Positions 27,514 to 35,072 of a DNA stretch of 64,000 nt are shown piece after piece (position 1 is the stretch's first letter; the number at the start of each line of letters is the position of its first letter). Below the pieces are notes generated by a model that searched no databases, was not told where the DNA came from, and was given only the letters and a program-made list of their open reading frames with translations. The translations under genes were made by a program, and so were the position numbers. Source of the stretch: Alphaproteobacteria bacterium (GTDB lineage: Bacteria; Pseudomonadota; Alphaproteobacteria; UBA6615); assembly GCA_021774575.1 (NCBI GenBank), contig JAJFIX010000045.1, positions 1 to 64,000 on the forward strand. The letters run 5' to 3'.

Positions 27514-29100
27514 TTCCTGTGCAAAAGTGGGCACCACTGGTTCCGCCGTATTTTTCTGCTGTTGCGCGGCGGCCATTAGCGCCAGGTCCGATCCCGATAT
27601 TCTAATCTCGTCTTCGCCGACGTCTATGCGGTCGATGAAGAGACGGAGATAGGCTTTGCGGAAGGGAGTGGAGCCGCCGGTGATCTGGGCGCGCATGGCC
27701 TTTGAGAAGGCATCCAGGCTGCTTTGGGCTATCGGCTTTATCGGTTGGTCTAGTTGGCGTTCATTCAACGCGATGAGGCGGATCAGCTGGTCTCTGTCTT
27801 GCTCGTGCTTGGCCTGCCTTTTCCTAAAACTCGGCGTCAGCTCAATGTAGCCGTCTTCAACACCCTCGAATAGCCGGTTGATTTTTTCATCAGCCTTGCG
27901 CTTCTCGCCCTTTAGGCGCTTTGATTCTTGCAGCAATCGCTCTTTGGCCGACGATGAGCGGCTGACCAGGGCGGCGGTCACTTTCCTCAGGCGTTCCGGT
28001 TCCAACACCTTGTCACAAAGTTGCTCGGCAACAAGGTCGTCCAGCAGTCCCATTGGCACCGTTCGGCCCTTGCAAGCCGTCGCACCAAGATCCGCCTTCT
28101 TGCCGCAGGTATAGTACCGGTACTTGCCGCTCTTGCCGGTTCTAAGGCGCATCGGTCCTCCGCAATCGCCGCAATGGGCGAGGCCGGTCAGTAACACCGG
28201 GCTGTTCACACTGCGCGGCGGTGTCGTCTTGGGATGGTTGCGGGCCAATCGGTTTTGAACCGCGATAAATGCCTCTTCGTCGATAATCACGGGGCTCGGC
28301 ATTTCCACCCATTCGTCGCGCGGTTTGAGGCGGCGCGTGCGGCTATCGAGCTTATTGAAGAAGTGCGTGCCCATGTAGGTCGTGCGCCGGAGCATTTGTT
28401 GGACGACCTGCACGCTAAAACCACCGCCGGTGCGATGGCGCAAACCCTTGCCATTGAGATAATTCACGATAGCCTTGATCCCCATCGGGCCGCTGCGGCC
28501 ATCGCCGTGCAGATAGAGCTTGAACGCTAGCTTGACGATTTTGGCTTCGTGATCCTCGATTGCCAATTTCCGCTTGCTCTTGTCGGCCCGGCGCTCGGCT
28601 TCGTAAGTCTTGTAGCCATAGGGGGGACGCGAGCCGTTCCAGAAGCCATTGCGAGCGTTTTCCATCATCGCCCGCAATGTGTGTTTGGCATTCTCAGCAC
28701 TTTGATGCTGATCAACGGCAGCGATGATCTGTTTCATCATCGTGCCATTGGGGTCGTCGGCGAAGGCTTGAGTTACCGACAACAACTTGACGCCATTCTT
28801 TTCGAGCTTGCGTTCATAGATACCGGCGTCAATGGCATCGCGGGCAAAACGTGACAGGCTATGCACGATAACCGCGTCTAACGGCCTATCGCTTCTACAA
28901 GCAAACGCAATCATGTCCTGGAAAATGGGGCGCTTGTCGGTCGTCGCACTGGCGCCGGGCTCGATAAATTCCCGAACCACCTCGAACCCATGGTCCGCGC
29001 AATAGCGCTGCGCCTGGGCACGCTGATCCGGGATGGATAGGTCGTGCTCGGCCTGGCGGGTCGTCGAAACACGGGCGTAAATAGCGGCCCTCTTGGCCAT
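27460..29100 (-). CDS. Large serine recombinase (integrase/excisionase)
   Basis: Site-specific recombinase cutting and rejoining DNA via a serine. The N-terminal resolvase domain has the catalytic serine at residue 12 (YARVSTTRQ) and a VHSLSRFARD segment. The middle recombinase domain (about 170-300) contains GGFSVQVVQQMLRRTTYMG. A zinc ribbon (CGDCGG and YYTCGKK, about 314-338) and a coiled coil (about 360-440) follow. The last 18 codons or so (WRESNPHSLARTRF) are antisense to tRNA-Leu, so the gene end is created by the attachment site. It is the last gene of the four-gene minus-strand operon. Confidence 0.93.
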   Translation of the reverse strand: MAKRAAIYARVSTTRQAEHDLSIPDQRAQAQRYCADHGFEVVREFIEPGASATTDKRPIFQDMIAFACRSDRPLDAVIVHSLSRFARDAIDAGIYERKLEKNGVKLLSVTQAFADDPNGTMMKQIIAAVDQHQSAENAKHTLRAMMENARNGFWNGSRPPYGYKTYEAERRADKSKRKLAIEDHEAKIVKLAFKLYLHGDGRSGPMGIKAIVNYLNGKGLRHRTGGGFSVQVVQQMLRRTTYMGTHFFNKLDSRTRRLKPRDEWVEMPSPVIIDEEAFIAVQNRLARNHPKTTPPRSVNSPVLLTGLAHCGDCGGPMRLRTGKSGKYRYYTCGKKADLGATACKGRTVPMGLLDDLVAEQLCDKVLEPERLRKVTAALVSRSSSAKERLLQESKRLKGEKRKADEKINRLFEGVEDGYIELTPSFRKRQAKHEQDRDQLIRLIALNERQLDQPIKPIAQSSLDAFSKAMRAQITGGSTPFRKAYLRLFIDRIDVGEDEIRISGSDLALMAAAQQQKNTAEPVVPTFAQEWCGWRESNPHSLARTRF

Positions 29101-29114
29101 GGTTCAATCTCTCC

Positions 29115-29393
29115 CTATGGCTTGTTGTTATCGTTAGCGGCGATGAGCGCAGCAACAATGTCCATTAGGTAAGTGTCCAGGATTTCGATCTCGCCCGCAA
29201 CAATATCTAACGCGGCTGGAAAATTGTCGCTGACGCGTGGCAGATTATCGTTCGCGGCGCACAGGAACTTGACGGGCTCCGCACTGGTACCTGTCTTTTC
29301 TGGTTCGGTTCCTGTCTCAGTACCGACACCGGTACCTATGGCCCTTTTACTGGTTCCAGTTACCTCCGGCAGGTCTTTTGGATCATCTGTCAT
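29115..29393 (-). CDS. Hypothetical small protein of the recombinase operon
   Basis: 92 residues, not a family I can name. The N-terminal third is a threonine/glutamate-rich low-complexity tract (GTGVGTETGTEPEKTGT); the C-terminal part is predicted helical (LDIVAGEIEILDTYLMDIVA) and ends in AANDNNKP. An AANDN motif occurs twice (residues about 46 and 86). It starts 12 bp after the replication gene and stops 14 bp before the recombinase, so it belongs to the same transcript and may be a recombination directionality factor, but that is a guess from position. Confidence 0.65.
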   Translation of the reverse strand: MTDDPKDLPEVTGTSKRAIGTGVGTETGTEPEKTGTSAEPVKFLCAANDNLPRVSDNFPAALDIVAGEIEILDTYLMDIVAALIAANDNNKP

Positions 29394-29405
29394 GATGGAG
29401 CCAGT

Positions 29406-30500
29406 TCACCACTGACCGAGCGCGTGTGCCGTAACGCGCGTGGCTATGTCTTGGCGCCATTTCGTCGGGTTGTGATGTTCGTCCAGGAGGCCATCCAGAC
29501 GTTCAATAATATCTTCGAGCTCAAGGGGGACGTTGGCATCGGTTATTATTTGCATCAGCGCGCCAATACCTTTGAACGAGCCGTATAGAGATTTCGCCTG
29601 CTCATAGAGCCGATAGTTCAGTTCGTTTTTGGGATCATAGGCTTTGATAAGCCCGGTTTGCGGCAGCGCATCGATTGCGCGTAGGAGGGAGGTCCACAGA
29701 GGATGCAATGGCCAGCGCGACCGATTTCTGTCCAAACTCGGCGTCAACAATTTGGTGTGCTTGTCCGCGAGTTCGCGCAGCAAGTCACCGCGAAAACATT
29801 CCAGGTCCAGCAACGACTTTATGCCGCCCGCTGCCAATCGCTTGGAGCGAACCTGGAATTCAACTCGCCACACGGCGTCATCGCATCCCCATAGATCATG
29901 AAACCAAACTTTCTGACTCTGCTCCCTGATCTCGGCTATTTTATCGTAAACCCGCACGACAATATCGCCGGTCCCAAATTGAAAGGTCTGGACTCTTTGA
30001 TGCTTGCGCCACTTTGTGTCTTTTGCCGCGCGCGATAGGAAATTACCCTCATCAAAATCAACCTCCGGCACATGGAAATCGAAGGCAAAATCGGCCCGCG
30101 CCACGACTTCGGGCCTCAGCACCGTCATGCCCATTGACCGGTACCACGCCCCCACCCGGTCCAGGAGGGCCTGACAGCCCTTCAGCCACAGGCCCTTACT
30201 CGCAAAACGCACATGGCAGGTCGGCTGCATTGTTTCAGTCAGGCGGATCTCAAAATCTTCATTTCCGAGAACATATTTATAGGGCTTTGCACCGTACGAT
30301 TTTAGGGCGAAGGTCTCCGTCCCGAGTGTGATCTCGCAAAATCGCTCGCCGTCTTGCTTCAGCTTTTCCCGCGCATAAGCCAGTTCGTCGAAGTCGAGAC
30401 GGCTGGTCGTCATTTCTAGGAAATACGACACGTAGAGACTGTCTAGGCCCTGTAGCAGTAACTTTGGTCCACTTTCGCTCGCCTGTAGTTCGCTCATCAT
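29406..30500 (-). CDS. Replication initiation factor-like protein (Rep_trans type)
   Basis: 364 residues resembling rolling-circle replication initiators of the Rep_trans/RstA group. The supporting segments are RADFAFDFHVPEVDF (about 130-144), then VRVYDKIAEIRE with the conserved tyrosine-aspartate-lysine, then VWRVEFQVRSKRL, in the usual order. The C-terminal half is helical. Nicking tyrosine assignment is not certain. In the operon it precedes the small protein and recombinase, suggesting the excised element replicates autonomously. Confidence 0.7.
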   Translation of the reverse strand: MMSELQASESGPKLLLQGLDSLYVSYFLEMTTSRLDFDELAYAREKLKQDGERFCEITLGTETFALKSYGAKPYKYVLGNEDFEIRLTETMQPTCHVRFASKGLWLKGCQALLDRVGAWYRSMGMTVLRPEVVARADFAFDFHVPEVDFDEGNFLSRAAKDTKWRKHQRVQTFQFGTGDIVVRVYDKIAEIREQSQKVWFHDLWGCDDAVWRVEFQVRSKRLAAGGIKSLLDLECFRGDLLRELADKHTKLLTPSLDRNRSRWPLHPLWTSLLRAIDALPQTGLIKAYDPKNELNYRLYEQAKSLYGSFKGIGALMQIITDANVPLELEDIIERLDGLLDEHHNPTKWRQDIATRVTAHALGQW

Positions 30501-30545
30501 ACGCTCCTTAAGCGCAAGTTATGTGTTTATGAGAACAAAAAAAAG

Positions 30546-31040
30546 TCAGAAATTAATCTGCCGAAAAATTTGTGTAAGATCCATCACGATGGCACTCGTT
30601 TTAATCGACATGAGGCTGTTTTTTCTCCTCGACTTCGCCGAGCTTGCCCCTGCCAAATCATCGACGATCTGGAAATCGATCACATCATCGTCCCATCCAA
30701 AAAATAAATATATCGTCCCGTCGCCATTTATCGCGCGGTCCCAAAGCACCTGGTTCAATTCGGTCTGTTGGTGCATAACGATGGCAAATGTTTCCAGCGT
30801 CGGCACAGGTACACGATAGCGGCCAAGTTCATAGAAAATAGCGGCGCGACGGACCTCATCAACATCGTATCTCCGGTGCCTGCCGGTGCCACTATACTTC
30901 CCCTCTTGGGGGTGCAGCAGATCGCTGGTCGTCCAGTGCTGAATTTGACGCATCAACCGGTTGATATCACTGGCTTTGCCAGAGCGACTGATCGTGTCGG
31001 CCATTTCGTGAAGGGTGTAGGTTCTGAGAGCCATAAACAT
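30546..31040 (-). CDS. MerR-family-like HTH regulator
   Basis: 164 residues with an N-terminal winged helix of the MerR type: TLHEMADTISRS, then TTSDLLHPQEGKYSGTGRHRRYDVDEVRRA, where the GTGRHRRYD wing is typical. The C-terminal part (residues 80-164) matches no effector domain I recognise. It is the first gene of the mobility operon and faces the SIR2 operon, so it is the likely controller of one or both through palindromes in the shared gap. It could equally act as an excisionase-type architectural protein. Confidence 0.75.
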   Translation of the reverse strand: MFMALRTYTLHEMADTISRSGKASDINRLMRQIQHWTTSDLLHPQEGKYSGTGRHRRYDVDEVRRAAIFYELGRYRVPVPTLETFAIVMHQQTELNQVLWDRAINGDGTIYLFFGWDDDVIDFQIVDDLAGASSAKSRRKNSLMSIKTSAIVMDLTQIFRQINF

Positions 31041-31153
31041 CTTTTGTTCTTATTACACCCGAGTCGTCAAGTATCGATCAAATCCCAAGCCGTGAAAGTT
31101 GAGGCAGAACGCCTTTTGACGGTCTTGAATGTAACGTAACATTAGCAATGTGC

Positions 31154-31175
31154 CACGTTACGTATACGTAACGTG
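31154..31175. promoter_or_regulatory. 22-bp perfect palindrome in the divergent control region
   Basis: Perfect two-fold palindrome, each half CACGTTACGTA or its complement, about 115 bp upstream of the MerR-like gene. The related half-site GTAACGTAAC occurs 14 bp to the left (31131-31140). Suggests a dimeric regulator operator or an origin-associated site of the element. Confidence 0.7.
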
Positions 31176-31392
31176 CGGCCGAAGGACATGCGTCACGACG
31201 GAAAGGCGCGGTTATAAGCCCTGGAAATGAAGGCTAAATACAGCATCACCTTACTTCGAAGGTATAGATGAAGCGGCGCGAGTACAGGCCCTGCCGCGCC
31301 TAGCTCGGCGACGTACCAGGCCCCGACACGTCTCTTAAGGGCCTCCGCAAAAATTGCACATAACCGTAGCTGCCAAAATAAACCGAATCAGG

Positions 31393-31408
31393 CTATTCTA
31401 TAGAATAG
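31393..31408. promoter_or_regulatory. 16-bp perfect palindrome
   Basis: CTATTCTATAGAATAG, a perfect palindrome in the MerR/SIR2 gap, 124 bp before the SIR2 start. The sequence is A/T rich and could be an operator over the SIR2 promoter. Confidence 0.55.
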
Positions 31409-31433
31409 TTGAATTGGTTCATGTATTTTCAAC

Positions 31434-31457
31434 CCCCCGTGTTACTAAACACGGGGG
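31434..31457. other. Strong 10-bp hairpin in SIR2 operon leader
   Basis: Arms CCCCCGTGTT and AACACGGGGG with a 4-nt loop ACTA, perfect pairing, 75 bp before the SIR2 ATG. No T run follows on either strand, so it is not a classic intrinsic terminator. Possible roles are attenuation of the defence operon, transcript protection or a DNA hairpin of the element's replication origin. Confidence 0.6.
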
Positions 31458-31531
31458 ACTTATTTGCCTATAAAATGGTCTAGCATAACGCTGGCCATAG
31501 TGATGCTCCAATAATCGCAGGTGGTGCCAGC

Positions 31532-32848
31532 ATGAGCGAGACAGAGGTTGAAGGAAAAGCTGTTACGGATGCCGATCAAATTGAAGGGCTAGCTAAGGAG
31601 GTTAGTCCTGTTACACCCCCCCCTATAAACAATCCTTCACACGATCCTTATCGTCGTACAACAGACCTGTTGCAACGATTAGCTCCTAGTAAAATGCGCA
31701 TTAGTTTTTTGATTGGCGCCGGCTGCCCACTAGCAATCCAGGTGCCAAAAAATGGCAAGATAACACCACTAATCCCGGAGATTATTGGCCTCACTACGCA
31801 AGTGAAAGCTGCGCTGGATATAGATTCTGATCTCAAAAATATTGCCAGCGAGATTTGGGATCGCGTCATTGGCCGAGGAATTCCGACGCCGACGATTGAA
31901 GACGTTCTCAGCCATATCCGGACGCTTAAATCACTCTCCGGAACCGGTGGTATTGACGGGTTTTCCGATGATCTTCTCGGAATGCTTGATCGTGCAATTT
32001 GCGAATGCGTCAGGGAGATAGTAAATGTGCCGCTACCGACGAGTGATACGCCCTATCACGTTTTAGCAAGTTGGATAAAAACTATTGCCCGCGAAAAGCC
32101 TGTTGAGATTTTTACTACAAATTATGATTTGCTCTTAGAGCAAGCTTTAGAAGAGCGGCAAGTTCCTTATTTTGATGGGTTTATTGGAGGTGACAGCTCA
32201 TTTCTTGATCTCGAATCTATGGCCGAGGACGATTTGCCTGCCCGTTGGGCACGCCTTTGGAAGGTCCACGGATCGATTAACTGGTGGATGACCGAGAAAG
32301 AGAAAATTCGGCGGAGTCGCGACAAGATAGATGGCGAACAGCTTCTAATCTATCCGTCACATTTAAAATACAATCAGAGCCGCCAAATGCCTTATTACGC
32401 CATGCTGGATAGGTTGCGCGTATTTCTGAGAACCGACCAGTGTGTGCTTTTGACTTGCGGCTACTCATTCGCCGACGAGCACATTAATGCTTATATCAGT
32501 CAGGGTCTTTCCGGTAATCCCAACGCTTCATGCATTGCGATGATTTATGGGGACCGAGCGGGTGTTCCGAACGCTATTGAACTAGCGGAGCAACACGCAA
32601 ACTTATCCATTTTAGCGGCGGATGGCGGTATTATTGGTACTGTTAATCGCAATTGGCATAGCGACGAGAAAGATGGGACTAATCCGGCGAACCCACTTAC
32701 CGTCGGAACAGATCTTCCTGGTTCACGGAGCAGTGCACCTGCAGAACAATGCAAATGGCTATTGGGAGATTTTGCAGCTCTAGGACGTTTTCTTGCCTTT
32801 CAGCTTTCTAATAGGGATTTAGAAGAGGGACGTCACGATGCGTCCTGA
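31532..32848 (+). CDS. SIR2-family NADase of a SIR2-HerA defence pair
   Basis: 438 residues. The SIR2_2 fold has the nucleotide-binding GAG motif at 62-64 (FLIGAGCPL), TTNYD at 195-199 with the catalytic asparagine, and the catalytic His246 in KVHGS. A late GYSFADEHIN segment at 310-319 closes the fold. Known SIR2-HerA systems use this type of protein to degrade NAD+ (and nucleic acid) on phage infection; activity here is inferred. The N-terminal 45 residues are acidic and unmatched. The last 11 bases overlap HerA. Confidence 0.92.
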   Translation: MSETEVEGKAVTDADQIEGLAKEVSPVTPPPINNPSHDPYRRTTDLLQRLAPSKMRISFLIGAGCPLAIQVPKNGKITPLIPEIIGLTTQVKAALDIDSDLKNIASEIWDRVIGRGIPTPTIEDVLSHIRTLKSLSGTGGIDGFSDDLLGMLDRAICECVREIVNVPLPTSDTPYHVLASWIKTIAREKPVEIFTTNYDLLLEQALEERQVPYFDGFIGGDSSFLDLESMAEDDLPARWARLWKVHGSINWWMTEKEKIRRSRDKIDGEQLLIYPSHLKYNQSRQMPYYAMLDRLRVFLRTDQCVLLTCGYSFADEHINAYISQGLSGNPNASCIAMIYGDRAGVPNAIELAEQHANLSILAADGGIIGTVNRNWHSDEKDGTNPANPLTVGTDLPGSRSSAPAEQCKWLLGDFAALGRFLAFQLSNRDLEEGRHDAS

Positions 32849-34760
32849 TCCCACTCGAATAGGCTCGGTACAGGATGTGGCGGGCACGACTATCAGCGTC
32901 TCGCTAGTGAACGAAACTGTCACAGGTCTCAGCGTCTTCAAGGGAGAATCATACAGGGTAGGCCAAGTCGGGAGCTTTGTTCGCATTCCATTAGGTTATA
33001 CTTCATTGTTCGGTATCGTATCCCAAGTTGGGGCCGGTGCAGCACCAAAAACGGATGGCGATATGCATCCTTGGGGCAGTCAATGGTTGAAAGTCCAACT
33101 TGTAGGTGAAAGAAGCCCGGAAGGGCGGTTCGAACGGGGAGTCTCTCAGCACCCAACAATAAATGACCCTGTTCACATAGTAACAGAGGATAATCTTCGC
33201 GAGATATACGGCCCGGGTGACCCCACCGATTTTGTTTCAGTCGGGCACCTTGCTAGTGCTGAGTCAATTCCCGCGCTCATCAACATCAACAAATTGATTA
33301 CGCGCCATTCGGCAGTTGTCGGAACCACTGGTGCAGGAAAGTCAACGACCGTAGCCGGTCTGCTTGCATCTCTCTCCAATCCCGACCGCTACCCTTCCGC
33401 CCGAATCGTGGTTTTAGATATTCACGGCGAATATGCTAAAGCTTTGGAAGATCGTGCCAGCGTTTTCCGGATTGCACCAGATATTGAGAAAGGTGAACGG
33501 TCGCTTCATATCCCATTCTGGGCACTAAGCTTTGATGAACTGACCAAACTTGCCTTTGGCAAATTAGAAGGAAAACCTCGTGCTGCTATTGAGGATGCAG
33601 TGATTGCTCTGAAGCGCGAGTCCTTGAGGAAGCAACCACGGGAGGGAGTAAGCCCTGAGCGGCTTACAATCGACACGCCTGTACCGTTTTGCCTGCATAA
33701 GCTTTGGTTGGACTTCCATGAGCGTGAACATCGAACAGTGGTCCCAAAACCGGGGGCCGCTGCTGAAGAGGTTGAGTCAGCGTTCGTACTCGACGATAAC
33801 GACCAACCTATACAAGTTGGCGACGCTATGGCTGTCGTGCCTCCCCAGTATCGTACCGTTAAGACAACTGGCACTGCAGATGAGCGAGTTCAATTGGGGC
33901 CAGATCCTCTTAATTTGGGCCAACAATTGGCGGTCCTAGCGTCAAAATTGCGTAGCCCGCAGTTCTCTTTTCTTTTCAATCCAGGTGATTATAGCCCCTC
34001 CATTGACGGTACTGTAGACAAAGACCTCAACATACTCCTCGAAGATTGGATCGGCGGGCCGTCGCCTATCACAATTCTAGATCTGTCGGGAATTCCTTCG
34101 ACAGTTCTAAATGACCTAATTGGCGCGTTGTTGCGTATACTCTATGACGCCCTATTTTGGGGGCAGAAATTGCCTGAGGGTGGGCGTTTGCGCCCTCTCT
34201 TGTTAGTTCTCGAAGAGGCGCACGCGTATCTGGGTAAGGAGCACTCCGGCTCAGCGGCAGCGGCAGTCCGGCGGATTGCAAAGGAAGGACGAAAATATGG
34301 CGTCGGTGCCATGATTGTGAGCCAACGGCCTTCCGAGATTGACCCAACCATTTTATCTCAATGCGGTACAATTTTTGCGATGCGATTGGCCAACGAATTA
34401 GATCGTGGCCAGATCGCAGGGGCCGCTTCCGATAATCTCAAAGGATTGTTCGACATGCTGCCTGTCCTGCGCACTGGCGAAGCTATTATTGTTGGAGAAG
34501 CTGTGAGCCTGCCGATAAGAACCCTGATTGATCCACCAGACATGAATCGAACACCGGATAGCGATGATCCACGTGTCGTTGTACGTGGTGACCCGAATGT
34601 TGACGGGTTTGAGAGCGAGGGTGGCTGGGCGGTGCCGCGATACAAGGATGACTATACAATTATTATGAGGCAGTGGCGCCAGCAGACCCCTCACTACGAA
34701 CATAAGAAGGTGGAAGCGGCGGAACCAGAAACGGACGGTAAAAAAGGGGACAAATCATGA
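32838..34760 (+). CDS. HerA/DUF87 hexameric ATPase of the defence pair
   Basis: 640 residues. An N-terminal HAS-barrel (about 1-95) is followed by a RecA-like ATPase. Walker A is GTTGAGKST (162-170), then VVLDIHGEYA (191-200), Walker B LLLVLEEAH (454-462) and VSQRPSEIDPTILSQCGT (494-511), the sensor/arginine-finger region. HerA forms hexameric rings that assemble with SIR2 dodecamers in the known systems. Start ATG lies within the SIR2 gene with GAGGG upstream, giving translational coupling; its stop overlaps the KTSC start (ATGA). Confidence 0.94.
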   Translation: MRPDPTRIGSVQDVAGTTISVSLVNETVTGLSVFKGESYRVGQVGSFVRIPLGYTSLFGIVSQVGAGAAPKTDGDMHPWGSQWLKVQLVGERSPEGRFERGVSQHPTINDPVHIVTEDNLREIYGPGDPTDFVSVGHLASAESIPALININKLITRHSAVVGTTGAGKSTTVAGLLASLSNPDRYPSARIVVLDIHGEYAKALEDRASVFRIAPDIEKGERSLHIPFWALSFDELTKLAFGKLEGKPRAAIEDAVIALKRESLRKQPREGVSPERLTIDTPVPFCLHKLWLDFHEREHRTVVPKPGAAAEEVESAFVLDDNDQPIQVGDAMAVVPPQYRTVKTTGTADERVQLGPDPLNLGQQLAVLASKLRSPQFSFLFNPGDYSPSIDGTVDKDLNILLEDWIGGPSPITILDLSGIPSTVLNDLIGALLRILYDALFWGQKLPEGGRLRPLLLVLEEAHAYLGKEHSGSAAAAVRRIAKEGRKYGVGAMIVSQRPSEIDPTILSQCGTIFAMRLANELDRGQIAGAASDNLKGLFDMLPVLRTGEAIIVGEAVSLPIRTLIDPPDMNRTPDSDDPRVVVRGDPNVDGFESEGGWAVPRYKDDYTIIMRQWRQQTPHYEHKKVEAAEPETDGKKGDKS

Positions 34761-34969
34761 GCTGGATTAATACGCCCGAGTCTTCAAACATAGCTAGGTT
34801 CAAGTACGACAATGAAAATATGGTGTTGACCGTAGAGTTCAATAAAGGGGGTCAGTATAACTATTTTGATGTGCCGGAGAGCACCTTCGCGAGCATGAGA
34901 ATTGCCTCTTCAAAGGGGCAATATCTTGCCCGAAATATTAAAGGCCGATACAGGTACGCTAGGGTGTGA
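34757..34969 (+). CDS. KTSC-domain small protein coupled to HerA
   Basis: 70 residues, a single KTSC domain: SSNIARFKYDNENMVLTVEF, then QYNYFDVPESTF and the conserved basic end SKGQYLARNIKGRY. The domain is known from the end of some lysyl-tRNA synthetases and from many small phage and plasmid proteins; its function is unknown. Start ATG overlaps the HerA stop by 4 bp, so its dose is tied to HerA. Placement makes it a probable third component or regulator of the SIR2-HerA system. Confidence 0.9.
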   Translation: MSWINTPESSNIARFKYDNENMVLTVEFNKGGQYNYFDVPESTFASMRIASSKGQYLARNIKGRYRYARV

Positions 34970-35072
34970 CATCACAGGCAGCCTAAGTATTTTGGCGTTA
35001 TTTTAAAGCAATTTTTTTGTAAACCGATGCTGAATGAATGATCTTGATTCCGGTTTATAGGAGGTAAAAGCG

